Origin: Rubellicoccus peritrichatus
Lineage (GTDB): Bacteria > Verrucomicrobiota > Verrucomicrobiia > Opitutales > Cerasicoccaceae
Direction of reading: 5' to 3'
Assembly (NCBI RefSeq): GCF_033100135.1
Contig: NZ_CP136920.1
Location: 3,839,001 to 3,903,000, forward strand
Length of the DNA stretch: 64,000 nucleotides
The notes beneath the pieces were generated by a model, which was not told the origin of the DNA, did not search any database, and worked only from the letters and a program-made list of their open reading frames with translations. Shown here one piece after another: positions 17,385 to 26,942 of the stretch. How positions within the stretch are numbered: the first letter of the stretch is position 1; every line of letters starts with the position of its first letter. The translations under genes were made by a program, and so were the position numbers.

Positions 17385-18027
17385 AATGCATTGAGCTGGC
17401 GGGCTGCTTGACCGTCGCTAGAAATGAATCAAAATTCTTTTCAGGCGCTTCCACTGTGACGACATAGTAGTTGCCTTCAAGGAGAACCCAGCTCTCTTGG
17501 CGAACTATTTTTTCGAGTGATCCGTTATCATTTTCAACAGTATATGCATAACGGATGGTGAAGGGTTTTGCATTCAGGAAGCGAAATACTGTACGGCCAC
17601 CATCTGGCTCTGGCTCCATCAAAATCTCGAAGCTTTCATCTTCATTTTTAACTGCTTGTTTTGAGAGATTACCGAGATACTTGAGCATAGTCTCCTCTTC
17701 AAGAACCGGAGAAAAGATACTTGCTTTAAAAACACTAAGTCCAAACGTAACCAAAGGGTTGTATGGCGAAGTAAAGGCTACGGAATAACCTTCAGGAGTC
17801 TCAATCTGAGTCATCCCATCAAGCAGGTCCATTTGAATATTCCGAGGCCCGCTTAGTAGAATGCGTTCCATAGCCACGGTCTCCATCATCTCCGTTGTCA
17901 GTTCTGACTCATAGCGAACCATGTCATTTTGGCCAGGCCATGTCACTTCCGCATCAATAGAAGTCGTTGCTAGCGAGGAAACGCCGAGAATGAAGCAACA
18001 TTTGAAAAATTGTCCAAGGGAAGCCAT
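17371..18027 (-). CDS. Secreted protein of unknown function, cassette B gene 4
   Basis: A 218-residue protein with an N-terminal signal peptide (FFKCCFILGVSSLATTSIDA). It is the last gene of pilin cassette B, 54 bases after the PilX-like gene, and holds the same place as the 256-residue secreted protein of cassette A at 7288-8058. The mature part is a mixed alpha/beta domain without motifs I recognise. Sequence likeness to the cassette A gene is weak, so shared ancestry is inferred mainly from position, signal peptide and size. A role with the pilin complex in the periplasm is possible. The stop overlaps the CrtI-like gene by 14 bases. Confidence 0.65.
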   Translation of the reverse strand: MASLGQFFKCCFILGVSSLATTSIDAEVTWPGQNDMVRYESELTTEMMETVAMERILLSGPRNIQMDLLDGMTQIETPEGYSVAFTSPYNPLVTFGLSVFKASIFSPVLEEETMLKYLGNLSKQAVKNEDESFEILMEPEPDGGRTVFRFLNAKPFTIRYAYTVENDNGSLEKIVRQESWVLLEGNYYVVTVEAPEKNFDSFLATVKQPASSMHFIDS

Positions 18028-18081
18028 TGCGTTAATGGAAATTACAGGGAAACACGCTCTCTCTCTATATAAGTTGTCTGA

Positions 18082-20325
18082 CTATATGCTGGTCAGATTG
18101 GTGATGATTTGAGCCATAGCCGTATTATACTCTGATTCAGACAAATCCTGATAATCTCTTCCACGGAATGTACGAGTTGTTGGCGTACCGGGGGGGTAGA
18201 AGCCTTCACCAAACTTCTTATGGAATCCCCAATTACGTTTGGGAGGGTTATAAACATCGCCGCTTCCCCATTTCTCCGTTGCAACTTCACTTTCATACAG
18301 GCCAACAATTGAACCGCGAATTCGAAGAGTTCTACCGCTCCAGTTTTCGAGAAACCGAGGGAAGTTTTCCACTCCACCACTGTATGAGTTTGAACCAGTT
18401 TTCCCAGAAGGGACAACACCAGCCAAAATGGCGGCAGAAACTTCTGTAAAATTCGAAGCAACGCGATTGCTCTTACTTTGGGCACTGTTTTCATCATTCC
18501 AGTTTGTACTTAGAAATGTGATTGCATCAGCAACCAGTGCAGAAGAGGCCTCTTCACCTTGTTTGGCAAAATCAGCAGCAGAATCTGGTTCAACGGGACT
18601 ACCTGTATTAATATCTCCATCACTGTTGTAATGGCCATCAATATACATGGTCTGGTTTGTTGCGAATGTAGTCCCATAAATGCCTTTAGCCCTGGCGAAA
18701 TCAGGGTTCGGTATTTCCTTCGCGTTGGTGATTTTTACTCCCCAGCCATCAATCGCGGGATTGACATCATCAACACGCGTTGAAGACGGCGCTTGCTGAT
18801 CATAAGACACATAGACGACTCCATTCCACCAGGTTTCAGGTTTTTCACCACCTACCCAGTCAGAACCATTGTTGTCGTGGATAAGGGTAGTTAACTTGCC
18901 AACATCGATTTCAATAGTATCGAGTTCTTTGCCTCGACGCTTATCATACAATCCAGAATTAACAACTTCACTGGAACCGGATCCCGTACTTGCAAATGAT
19001 TCAGCTGTAACAAAATCGGTGTTTGGTATAATCGTTGTCCTCTTTGGTGTGCCATCAGCTTCATACTCAACTTGTCCGTCAGCATCACGTTTCAATGTGT
19101 GGAGGCTGACTGTTCCAGCTGAGCTGACATTAATAGTAAGCCCGGCCTTGTAGGAAAACTTTTGTTTTTCGATCTCATTGCGCCTTAACGCTTCTTCATA
19201 CCCGATTGGGTCCGTAGTTGGATCGGGTAATGCTAATTGCGTTTTATCCAATACAGGCTGTATGAGTGTGTAGGAATAGTTCTCCGAATCTTTTACACTC
19301 GTGCTCGTATCGGTGTCTTCAACATAGTCAAGCACACCAACAGGATTTTGAGTCATGACATCGTGATCTGAATTCTGGACATTGCCGTCCCACAATTGAT
19401 TAGCCAGGGTTTCCCAGTTAGCATCTGTGCTTTCCAGCCAGCCGCCTCCAAACATACTTTGTGCCTCAGTATTCCATGAGCTGTCTTCCTGCATGGATAC
19501 CCAATCACCATCTCGGTTTTGCATCTTAACGGGACCACCACTGTCGCTCAGTCCCGATTCACCTCTGCGGCCATGGTAAATGCCATCTGCCGAAGTAACC
19601 TTCTGGTGAAAGTAAAGCCCACTTCCGGCTTGCAAAAAGGCATCTCCATTAGAGTGGACATTTCCATATACATGCATTTCTGGCCCAGGGGCAATTTCCA
19701 TGGGGATATTATAAAAAATTGCATGTGCAAACAATGGAGCATCTCGAACCTCAAGAATTTGTCTGGTATAAGCCGTAGTGTTGCCCCAATTCTTCTTTTC
19801 TACAGTCGCTTTTGCCAGTATTTCGATTCCACGTACAAAGGATAGTGTTCCCGCGAGCGGATCATTTTCATTCCCAGGGACATTTGGATCTATGAAGCGC
19901 CAGTCACCGGGAGGAATTGGACCACCGATTACTTCCGTGTCTTCGCTTCCAAACTCTGACATTGCCGTATATTTTGTTTTCGTCGGCATAACGACATTAT
20001 GGCTAGCAGTCGCCCCCCCCGGAACAGATAAATTGGTCTGATATTTAGTGACAAATTCACCAGGAACTGAAAGTGGATTGCGCGTCGGTGAAAGTTCATC
20101 GACAGGAAAAGCAGCACTATCGGTCATACGCTTATGCAGGTCTGCAAAACTACTTTGCAACAGTGTTTCTGCTGCGAAACGAGCTTCATGGTAAATATAA
20201 GCCCGCTTATTCATGGAGGACTCATGACGAACACTCCTGAGCGTTGCAAAAACCGCTGCTCCGAGGGCAGTAGATATGATTAATACCAACAGAATGGTGT
20301 TACCCTTACGTTGCTTTGTATTCAT
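18082..20325 (-). CDS. Very large PilX-like pilus-associated protein, cassette B gene 3
   Basis: A 747-residue paralogue of the protein at 5007-7274. The N-terminus QRKGNTILLVLIISTALGAA followed by an amphipathic helix is PilX/GspK-like. Shared blocks are EVRDAPLFAHAIFYN, YGNVHSNGDAFLQ, FPRFLENW, the IRGSIVGLYESEV block and YPPGTPTTRTFR. It starts four bases after the second prepilin gene. Its coding strand has a run of eight G (20013-20020 read on the minus strand) in codons for Val-Pro-Gly-Gly-Ala and a run of seven C (18190-18196) in the YPPGTP motif. Cassette A uses CCT CCT at the latter site. These tracts could slip and switch the gene off. Function at the pilus tip is inferred. Confidence 0.8.
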   Translation of the reverse strand: MNTKQRKGNTILLVLIISTALGAAVFATLRSVRHESSMNKRAYIYHEARFAAETLLQSSFADLHKRMTDSAAFPVDELSPTRNPLSVPGEFVTKYQTNLSVPGGATASHNVVMPTKTKYTAMSEFGSEDTEVIGGPIPPGDWRFIDPNVPGNENDPLAGTLSFVRGIEILAKATVEKKNWGNTTAYTRQILEVRDAPLFAHAIFYNIPMEIAPGPEMHVYGNVHSNGDAFLQAGSGLYFHQKVTSADGIYHGRRGESGLSDSGGPVKMQNRDGDWVSMQEDSSWNTEAQSMFGGGWLESTDANWETLANQLWDGNVQNSDHDVMTQNPVGVLDYVEDTDTSTSVKDSENYSYTLIQPVLDKTQLALPDPTTDPIGYEEALRRNEIEKQKFSYKAGLTINVSSAGTVSLHTLKRDADGQVEYEADGTPKRTTIIPNTDFVTAESFASTGSGSSEVVNSGLYDKRRGKELDTIEIDVGKLTTLIHDNNGSDWVGGEKPETWWNGVVYVSYDQQAPSSTRVDDVNPAIDGWGVKITNAKEIPNPDFARAKGIYGTTFATNQTMYIDGHYNSDGDINTGSPVEPDSAADFAKQGEEASSALVADAITFLSTNWNDENSAQSKSNRVASNFTEVSAAILAGVVPSGKTGSNSYSGGVENFPRFLENWSGRTLRIRGSIVGLYESEVATEKWGSGDVYNPPKRNWGFHKKFGEGFYPPGTPTTRTFRGRDYQDLSESEYNTAMAQIITNLTSI

Positions 20326-20329
20326 TATG

Positions 20330-21040
20330 TTATCCTCTTGGTGAAATGGAAAGATTGTAAGTATTAGTGACTTCCTCAGCCTGGTTTCCGTGTAGGATCT
20401 CTCCGTTTACAACAATAACTTTCCCTTGTCGGAAGTTGGTAAACAGCCGACCGTCAGCCATGCCTCTGGACAGCTCAACGATCACCGGATAATCGCCTGT
20501 GTCGTCTGCTGCAATGCTGGTGAGCAGTTCTTCGATAGTCTTACCAGACGCATCAACGTAATGACTGGTTCCGGTGGTTCCCGAAGCAGGCCATTCCAGC
20601 CGACGAACAGGACCAATGTTTTCAGTTTCAGCTGCCTTGCGGAAATAAACAATAACACGCGTGTAGTGCTCTGGGGAATCCGCATTAGGGTAGGGTTCGG
20701 TATTTACCAGCACCAGGCAATCGCCACTTAGTCCGTCATCTCGTCTGTCAGCTCCCTGATCTCTATCTGTATTCTTGAAACTGGAATATATAATAGCAGA
20801 ATTTGCTGAACGCGCTTCTGCCGCAATTCTCATTGTGAAAGAGCGTACATCCTGTGAGATCTCTATTTTCTGAGTCCCCCAAAAAAGCCCATAAGCGACA
20901 TCTTTCATGAAGTAAGTGAGACCAGCAGAAAGAAAGCCTATAATGGTCAGACTGATAAGTGCTTCAGGCAAGGTGAAGCCGCGAGACTTTGATTTCTCAG
21001 ATTTTATTCTCTGTTGAGAAGAGGTGTGAGAATAGTACAT
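20330..21040 (-). CDS. Minor prepilin (PilW/GspJ-like), cassette B gene 2
   Basis: A 236-residue prepilin with the signal SRG|FTLPEALISLTIIGFLSA at about residues 20-38; Glu is at mature position 5. The body matches the cassette A protein at 4254-4985: VRSFTMRIAAEARSAN versus VTNGIFDEARGAN, an ADDTGDYPVIVELSRGMADG segment matching VINLVTGLANG, and the ending GEILHGNQAEEVTNTY then LSISPRG. The next gene starts four bases after its stop and the preceding prepilin gene ends 26 bases before its start, so they are co-transcribed. It should be processed by a PilD-like peptidase in the inner membrane and act in a pilus or pseudopilus tip complex. Confidence 0.88.
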   Translation of the reverse strand: MYYSHTSSQQRIKSEKSKSRGFTLPEALISLTIIGFLSAGLTYFMKDVAYGLFWGTQKIEISQDVRSFTMRIAAEARSANSAIIYSSFKNTDRDQGADRRDDGLSGDCLVLVNTEPYPNADSPEHYTRVIVYFRKAAETENIGPVRRLEWPASGTTGTSHYVDASGKTIEELLTSIAADDTGDYPVIVELSRGMADGRLFTNFRQGKVIVVNGEILHGNQAEEVTNTYNLSISPRG

Positions 21041-21066
21041 TGTTTTTCTCTGGAATTATACAAAGA

Positions 21067-21609
21067 TCAGTAGGTCGATACTTCGCTTCGAAGACTATTG
21101 ACGGATCCGCCAAAAGCGCGGTCACGTGTTGGGTGATCCCATGAGTAATCCACTTGTAACCAGTAAGCATCAAATGAGGCTGCTACTGATTTTGAGACAT
21201 TAAGAATCACATCGAGTTCCTTCACTACATTACCATCGGACTTGGAAACTATCGGCACCGTAATCGTTATATCTTCATCCAGGGGAACTTCGAGAGCTGT
21301 TCCAGAACCGATAATGAAGGTGAAGACGTCTTTGCCTGCTGGATTAGTCGGCGGATCTTCCAGCAATCCATAATCGAAACTCTTCATTTGTTCGATAAAG
21401 CTCATTGCCACGTTTAAAGCTGACGATTCGTACAGGTTGTTTTCCGCATCGGCCTTAACCGTAAATACAGCAGATATGATCCCAGCTGCCATGATGGTCA
21501 AAATGAGCATGGCAATCATGATCTCAACAAGAGTCATGCCAGAGTGTTTGTGACTACGCTGCGAGATCTGATTGTTCATGAAAAGCTGTCCGTCGGACAT
21601 TCGAACCAT
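21067..21609 (-). CDS. Minor prepilin (PilV/GspI-like), cassette B gene 1
   Basis: A 180-residue prepilin with the signal HSG|MTLVEIMIAMLILTIMAA; the first mature residue is Met, which peptidases of this class accept. Glu5 is present. The region after the helix (SALNVAMSFIEQMKSFDYG) parallels THGVAYGYAEQIMALDYVD in the cassette A gene at 3688-4248, supporting paralogy. The start is uncertain: ATG at 21609, 21600 or 21579 would give leaders of about 23, 20 or 13 residues; none has a clear Shine-Dalgarno sequence. It opens cassette B, which reads towards cassette A. Confidence 0.85.
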   Translation of the reverse strand: MVRMSDGQLFMNNQISQRSHKHSGMTLVEIMIAMLILTIMAAGIISAVFTVKADAENNLYESSALNVAMSFIEQMKSFDYGLLEDPPTNPAGKDVFTFIIGSGTALEVPLDEDITITVPIVSKSDGNVVKELDVILNVSKSVAASFDAYWLQVDYSWDHPTRDRAFGGSVNSLRSEVSTY

Positions 21610-21814
21610 GTAAATAATGTCTAGCTATATTGGGATACTTTTCAATCTCTAACGATAACAACACATGGTTTTAAAGGATTCTTTACTACACCTAAGGTGA
21701 CTGTGAAAAAGAACTTATATGCTTTCAGTAGTCATTCTGAATCTTTTCTGCAAAGTTCATTCAGCAATTTGCTCAACCCTATTAGGGTGAATGCACCAGG
21801 CCATTTCTTTTATT

Positions 21815-22801
21815 TTATGGCATTCTCAATCCGGAGAGCACTTGGAACTTCGAACCCATGTGATGTGGATGGATCAACTCAATAACATCCTGGCGCGCAG
21901 AATCGAACTCGCCTGGTTTAGAGGATATGATTCTTGAAATTTCATCCTGTGCATGATGAACAAAGAACGCTTCCTGCCTCTCTAATTTCATTGCCGTAAA
22001 GCCACTGCGAAGCGCAACTTTTTCCAGCCGATCCCAACAAACATGGCAGGTCAGATCTTGTTGGCCTGGGGTATCGAGAAGATTTCTGCTGATATTGTGA
22101 CGTCGGTAGGCTCGTGCTGTGCCTGAAGGGCAATTACTGACCAATTCATGCCACAACTTGCCATAGTCAAAAAGGACCAAGACACCTTGCCAGTGATTTG
22201 AGCAAATCTTGTGTAGAAGCGCTTCAGCCTGAGGTGAAACATCAAGTAGATATCCATCGGGGGCGGTCGATGGAAGATCCAGCTCAGCAGCTACTATCGG
22301 TTGACTTAATTCTGGCAACTCGCTTTCCACAAGCTCGTCTCCGTCAAGTCGAACACCTAGCTCTCGCCAAACTCCATTTTTAAAAACCAACCTGTGAAAT
22401 GGCTGGGCATCTAATATCTCGTTGGCAAATACAACTGACTTCCCTGAGAGTAGAATTTCATCCTGAACTGAAAAGGCCTGATATCCATTGAAATTGTGAG
22501 TTGTTTCAGCAAAAGACCCAGAACCAGGCTCAGCTCCTAACTCCACAAAAGTGAAATCGTTGAGGTTCTCATGTCGCAATATGGACTTTACAGCAGCTAT
22601 AGTCAGTTGTGCGAAAACCGGTCCAAGGCTTTCGGCAGTATAAAAATCCGTATCCCTATTACGTCCAACGCGTTGTCGCTTCTGCTGGTAGTAACCGAAA
22701 AGTGGGTGATACAATGCTATTTCGCAAAATTGAGCATAAGTCAGAGCAGTATGTTTTTGCGCTTCAGTCTTGAGCGCATTGATGATTCCGTCTTCTCTCA
22801 C
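21815..22801 (-). CDS. MidA/NDUFAF7-family SAM-dependent methyltransferase
   Basis: A protein of about 328 residues of the DUF185/MidA family. The eukaryotic member NDUFAF7 methylates an arginine of complex I during assembly; bacterial roles are less clear. Visible landmarks are LTYAQFCEIALYHPLFGYY, DFYTAESLGPVFAQL, FVELGAEPGSGSFA (SAM-binding loop) and VVFANEILDAQPFHRL. I take GTG at 22801 as the start because the conserved fold begins right after it; the open frame extends to 22957 but would run into the divergent protease gene and has an atypical, basic sequence. It is divergent from that gene with only 15 bases between the chosen starts. Confidence 0.82.
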   Translation of the reverse strand: MREDGIINALKTEAQKHTALTYAQFCEIALYHPLFGYYQQKRQRVGRNRDTDFYTAESLGPVFAQLTIAAVKSILRHENLNDFTFVELGAEPGSGSFAETTHNFNGYQAFSVQDEILLSGKSVVFANEILDAQPFHRLVFKNGVWRELGVRLDGDELVESELPELSQPIVAAELDLPSTAPDGYLLDVSPQAEALLHKICSNHWQGVLVLFDYGKLWHELVSNCPSGTARAYRRHNISRNLLDTPGQQDLTCHVCWDRLEKVALRSGFTAMKLERQEAFFVHHAQDEISRIISSKPGEFDSARQDVIELIHPHHMGSKFQVLSGLRMP

Positions 22802-22816
22802 TGTTATTATTTTAAA

Positions 22817-24088
22817 GTGAAAATCTTCTTCCGTTATGTCCTGATTATATTGGTAGCCGTGTTGATAGCACGATTTACCGTGCTTTGGGTGCTTCGTCCT
22901 TCTGAGCGTGCATGGTTGTCTCCGACATATTGGGAGACGATGGGCAAAGTGGGGCACGTCATGCGCATCGTCAATGCGTATTACGTTGATGCGGACAAGG
23001 CCGATTTTGATACGCTGTCTTTGGATGCCCTAAACCAAATGCTAGGAGGGCTTGACCGCTACTCTGATTACTTGGATTCGGATGAATTTTCAGATTTCGA
23101 GGTCACTGCAGATCAACGCTATGCCGGAATCGGTGTCGAAATCGAACGATTGAATCGCAGGATCACTGTGAGCGATGTTTTTGAAGGAAGTCCTGCTGAG
23201 GAAGTCGGTTTCCTTGAAGGCGACCAAATTGTCGCCGTTGGTGAGGAGGACATGAGAGAGGCAGGCTTGGAGGAGATTGTTGAGCTCCTACGTGGCCCCG
23301 AAGGCTCAACAACAGCGCTAACTCTATTTCGCCCAGCGACAAATGAATCTTTTGAGCTGGAGGTCGAGAGACGCCATATTGAATACCCGACTGTACGTGA
23401 TATTGAGCTCACGAAAGATGCTATTGGGTATTTTCGATTAAGCCAATTCAGTCGCCGTTCAGCCGAAGAGGTTGCCCAGGCACTGGATGATTTAGAAGCT
23501 CGAGGTATGAAAGGGCTTATCTTGGACATGCGTAACAATCCTGGGGGAACACTTCCAGCTTCTATAGCTATTGCAGGCGAGTTCCTTGAGCCGGATACAG
23601 TCGTGATTTCAACACGAGGACGCTCAGAATCAGATGTTAGCTACGAATTAACAGGCGAGGGAGCAGCGAACAGAACATTCCCGGTAGTGATACTGATCAA
23701 TGATTTTAGTGCCAGTGCTTCCGAAATTGTGTCCGGGGCACTTCAGGACCTCAAAAGAGCAATTATTGTAGGCGAGGAGTCAGTTGGCAAAGGTTCAGTT
23801 CAGAGCATTATTTATCTTGCAGACCAGGAAGCAGTTCGACTGACAACCGCGCGGTATTATCTCCCAAGTGGCCGTACTATTCACGAGGTCGGCGTTAAAC
23901 CGGACATCGAAGTGCCTGTAACTGCAGAAGAGAGATTGCGCCTTTTCGGCCAGAGGGCGTTTCGGGATTTAACAGACGATGAATTCAAAGAGCGTTTTGG
24001 CGTGATGCGAACGCCTGATGTTCAACGCGATGTCGCGGAAGATGTCCTAAGGGGCATTTTTGCCTTTGAGAATAGAAAGGGGTCTTGA
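22817..24088 (+). CDS. S41-family C-terminal processing peptidase
   Basis: A protein of about 423 residues with one N-terminal membrane segment (VKIFFRYVLIILVAVLIARF), a PDZ domain (AGIGVEIERLNRRITVSDVF, then SPAEEVGFLEGDQIVAVGEE) and an S41 protease domain. The catalytic Ser lies in NDFSASASEIVSGAL and the Lys in GKGSVQSI, the usual Ser-Lys dyad of Ctp/Prc proteases. The substrate-binding block MRNNPGGTLPASI precedes. Such enzymes trim the C-termini of periplasmic or cell-wall proteins. GTG at 22817 is chosen because the membrane segment follows immediately; upstream codons belong to the divergent midA-like gene. tsaD starts 10 bases after its stop. Confidence 0.88.
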   Translation: MKIFFRYVLIILVAVLIARFTVLWVLRPSERAWLSPTYWETMGKVGHVMRIVNAYYVDADKADFDTLSLDALNQMLGGLDRYSDYLDSDEFSDFEVTADQRYAGIGVEIERLNRRITVSDVFEGSPAEEVGFLEGDQIVAVGEEDMREAGLEEIVELLRGPEGSTTALTLFRPATNESFELEVERRHIEYPTVRDIELTKDAIGYFRLSQFSRRSAEEVAQALDDLEARGMKGLILDMRNNPGGTLPASIAIAGEFLEPDTVVISTRGRSESDVSYELTGEGAANRTFPVVILINDFSASASEIVSGALQDLKRAIIVGEESVGKGSVQSIIYLADQEAVRLTTARYYLPSGRTIHEVGVKPDIEVPVTAEERLRLFGQRAFRDLTDDEFKERFGVMRTPDVQRDVAEDVLRGIFAFENRKGS

Positions 24089-24098
24089 GGTCAAAGTC

Positions 24099-25130
24099 AT
24101 GCTTCTCGCGATAGAAAGCTCGTGTGATGAGTCAGCAATTGCTGTCTTTGATCCTCAAAGTGGCATCATAGGTGAATGGGTCCATTCGCAGATTGCCTTG
24201 CACAAGGAATATGGTGGTGTCGTTCCGGATTTGGCCAGCCGTGAGCATTTGGAGCGATTTGGTCCAATGCTTGAAAAGATTGCTGACACAGTCGACTTGA
24301 CCTTGATCAAGCAAATATGCGTGACAGTTGGTCCTGGTCTCGCTGGTTGCCTTGCCATGGGAATCGCCACTGCCAGAGCACTTTCGCTGGTGCTTGATGT
24401 GCCAGTGGTTGGCGTTAATCACCTGCGTGGACATGTCTTTTCACCTTTCATTTCATTACATAAGAGTGATCCGGATTCTTTCTCCGAATCCATTGAGTCA
24501 GTTTCTCCACATCTTGGACTGCTGGTATCGGGAGGCAATACCTTGCTATTCTCCCTCGATGACCAAAGACGCATTTCAATTCTTGCACAAACGGTCGATG
24601 ATGCAGCAGGAGAAGCATTGGATAAAGGAGCCAAGTTATTGGGTATGCCATACCCTGGTGGCCCCTTGATGGAAAAGAGAGCTTCAACTGGAAACAGTAA
24701 GGCAATTAAGTTTCCCACTGGAATTGCTGAACGGGGCGACTGGCGTTTTAGCTTTTCAGGGCTCAAAACAAGCCTGCGCTATCGCATTGAGAAGCTCACA
24801 GATGAGGCGCTGGAGGCAGAGATGCCAGATATTTGCGCCAGCTATCAGGAGGCTGTTGTCCGACAACTCGTTCGCAAGACAAGCCAAGCATTGAAAGAAG
24901 GGCAATTCCGAAGCCTGGGACTCTCTGGCGGTGTTGCCAACAATACTGCTCTTCGTCAAGCAATGGAAAACCTGGCGAAAAAGTTTGGAGTTCCATTGTT
25001 TGCTGCAGATCGCAAACATACAGGAGATAATGCGGCTATGATCGCATTTGCTGCATGGATAAATCAAGATGGGCTTCAGCAAAATAGATCTGCATCGCCC
25101 AATTTTGAACCATCCTTGAAATTAGTTTGA
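24099..25130 (+). CDS. tsaD: tRNA N6-adenosine threonylcarbamoyltransferase
   Basis: A 343-residue essential enzyme of the Kae1/Qri7/TsaD family that transfers threonylcarbamoyl to A37 of ANN-reading tRNAs. Visible motifs are LLAIESSCDESAIAV at the start, the metal-binding HLRGHVFSPF (two His), GLLVSGGNTLLF, the FSFSGLKTSLRY block, LSGGVANNTALRQ and HTGDNAAMIA. ATG at 24099 is chosen over an upstream in-frame start because GAGG at 24086-24089 is well spaced and the family starts MxxLxIESSCDE. It lies just after the processing-protease gene, probably in one operon. Partners tsaB, tsaC and tsaE are not in the window. Confidence 0.96.
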   Translation: MLLAIESSCDESAIAVFDPQSGIIGEWVHSQIALHKEYGGVVPDLASREHLERFGPMLEKIADTVDLTLIKQICVTVGPGLAGCLAMGIATARALSLVLDVPVVGVNHLRGHVFSPFISLHKSDPDSFSESIESVSPHLGLLVSGGNTLLFSLDDQRRISILAQTVDDAAGEALDKGAKLLGMPYPGGPLMEKRASTGNSKAIKFPTGIAERGDWRFSFSGLKTSLRYRIEKLTDEALEAEMPDICASYQEAVVRQLVRKTSQALKEGQFRSLGLSGGVANNTALRQAMENLAKKFGVPLFAADRKHTGDNAAMIAFAAWINQDGLQQNRSASPNFEPSLKLV

Positions 25131-25229
25131 TATTTAAAAAGATCCTTTATCTTGACTTTTTGACTAAAGAACTAAAGATTGAATTCAGATTGTAAGGAAA
25201 AAGAATTTCTTCACACTAATATTTTACAC

Positions 25230-26942
25230 ATGCCAACGATAGAAGAACCAAAGAAACTCGCTAAAAATGAAGGCCTGAAAACAGCCAGTAACTTTTTGCG
25301 TGGGACGATTTTAGAAGGTCTTGCCGACGTATCAACTGGGGCCTTATCCGATGACGATACACAACTGACTAAATTCCATGGGATTTATCAGCAGGATGAC
25401 CGTGATGTTCGTAACGAGCGCCGTAAGCAGAAACTTGAAAAGGCTTTCAGCTTTATGATCCGCGTTCGCGTACCAGGTGGGGTTTCAACACCACATCAGT
25501 GGCTGGAGATGGATCGTTTGTCAGATGATTATGCAAATGGAACGATCAAATTAACGACTCGCCAGGCATTTCAATTTCATGGGGTGATCAAGAGTAACCT
25601 CAAATCAACGATCAAGGAGATTAATGATTCCCTTCTGGATACGGTTGCTGCCTGCGGTGACGTGAACCGCAATGTCATGTGCAATCCGAATCCTTATCAG
25701 TCTGCAATACATCAGGAAGTTTACGAAGTCTCCAAAGCGATTAGTGATCACCTGACTCCTGCGACCAGAGCTTACCATGAGATCTGGCTTGATGGTGAGA
25801 AGGTTGAATCGACTCAAGAAGATGAAGAACCGATTTATGGCGAGACTTACCTTCCGCGTAAATTCAAGACTGTGATTGCGGTTCCGCCAAGTAACGATGT
25901 TGATATCTTTGCGCACTGCCTTGGGTTCATTGCCATTATCGAAGACGACAAACTTGTTGGCTTCAATATTACTGTAGGTGGTGGAATGGGCATGACTCAT
26001 AATAACAAGAAGACTTATCCGCGACTCGCTGATGTTCTTGGTTTTTGCAAAACTGAAGATGCCGTCAAGTTTGCTGAAGCGATTGTGATAACTCAGCGCG
26101 ACTTTGGAGATCGCTCAGATCGCAAGCATGCCCGGTTGAAATATACCGTTGAGGATATGGGACTCGATGCTTTTCGCGCTGAAGTAAACAAGCGTGCGGG
26201 AATAGAACTTGGAGGCGCAAAGCCATTTCAATTCGATAGCACAGGTGATCGTTATGGCTGGACCGAAGGGTTAAACGGCAAATGGAATTTAACGCTCTTC
26301 ATTGAAAATGGACGCGTTAAGGACACCGCTGATTACCCAATGAAAAAGGGACTCCGTGAAATTGCCAAGGTGCACGATGGGGATTTCCGTCTAACGGCAA
26401 ACCAGAACCTGATCATCGGGAATGTTTCGGTTAAAAACAAGAAAGCGATCGATAAGCTAATCAATGAGTATGGTCTGAATCGTGGTTTTGACAGCAGTGG
26501 TCTTCGGCTCAACTCAATGGCTTGTGTGGCTTTACCAACCTGTGGTTTGGCTTTGGCAGAATCTGAACGTTATTTGCCCGATTTGGTATCTGAGCTTGAA
26601 GCAATTATTGATGATGCTGGCTTACACGAGGATGCTATCGTGATTCGATCAACGGGTTGCCCAAATGGTTGCGCCAGACCTTTCATGGCAGAGATCGGAC
26701 TCGTTGGTCGCAGCCCTGGTAAATACAATCTGTATCTAGGTGCGGCTTTTTCTGGTGAGCGAATGAACAAGCTCTACAAGGAAAGTTTGACCAATGATCA
26801 GATCATCTCAGAACTGGACCCAATCATTCGACGCTATGCGAAAGAGCGTGAGGCTAATGAACGATTTGGCGATTTCGTTATACGAACTGGCTATGTTAAG
26901 CCGGTAAGGGTCGCCAAAGAAGATTGGTGGGCACCAAATTAA
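25230..26942 (+). CDS. cysI: Sulfite reductase hemoprotein beta subunit (CysI-type)
   Basis: A 570-residue siroheme and [4Fe-4S] enzyme of assimilatory sulfur metabolism, reducing sulfite to sulfide with six electrons. The cluster-binding cysteines are in [15 protein letters not shown] (about residue 432) and [11 protein letters not shown] (about 475), the C-x5-C and C-x3-C pattern of CysI. The N-terminal [12 protein letters not shown] and the substrate-site [10 protein letters not shown] segment with [11 protein letters not shown] match CysI. ATG at 25230 gives exactly the length of E. coli CysI; a TTG at 25179 would add 17 residues. No flavoprotein cysJ or cysH gene adjoins it, so the electron donor must be encoded elsewhere. 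Two TTGACT-like boxes lie at about 25152-25165 upstream. Confidence 0.95.
   Translation: MPTIEEPKKLAKNEGLKTASNFLRGTILEGLADVSTGALSDDDTQLTKFHGIYQQDDRDVRNERRKQKLEKAFSFMIRVRVPGGVSTPHQWLEMDRLSDDYANGTIKLTTRQAFQFHGVIKSNLKSTIKEINDSLLDTVAACGDVNRNVMCNPNPYQSAIHQEVYEVSKAISDHLTPATRAYHEIWLDGEKVESTQEDEEPIYGETYLPRKFKTVIAVPPSNDVDIFAHCLGFIAIIEDDKLVGFNITVGGGMGMTHNNKKTYPRLADVLGFCKTEDAVKFAEAIVITQRDFGDRSDRKHARLKYTVEDMGLDAFRAEVNKRAGIELGGAKPFQFDSTGDRYGWTEGLNGKWNLTLFIENGRVKDTADYPMKKGLREIAKVHDGDFRLTANQNLIIGNVSVKNKKAIDKLINEYGLNRGFDSSGLRLNSMACVALPTCGLALAESERYLPDLVSELEAIIDDAGLHEDAIVIRSTGCPNGCARPFMAEIGLVGRSPGKYNLYLGAAFSGERMNKLYKESLTNDQIISELDPIIRRYAKEREANERFGDFVIRTGYVKPVRVAKEDWWAPN

Noticed and set aside
22802-22957. N-terminal extension of the midA-like gene
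   Set aside because: The added 52 residues are Cys/His/Arg-rich and unlike the family, and lie opposite the conserved membrane segment of the protease gene.
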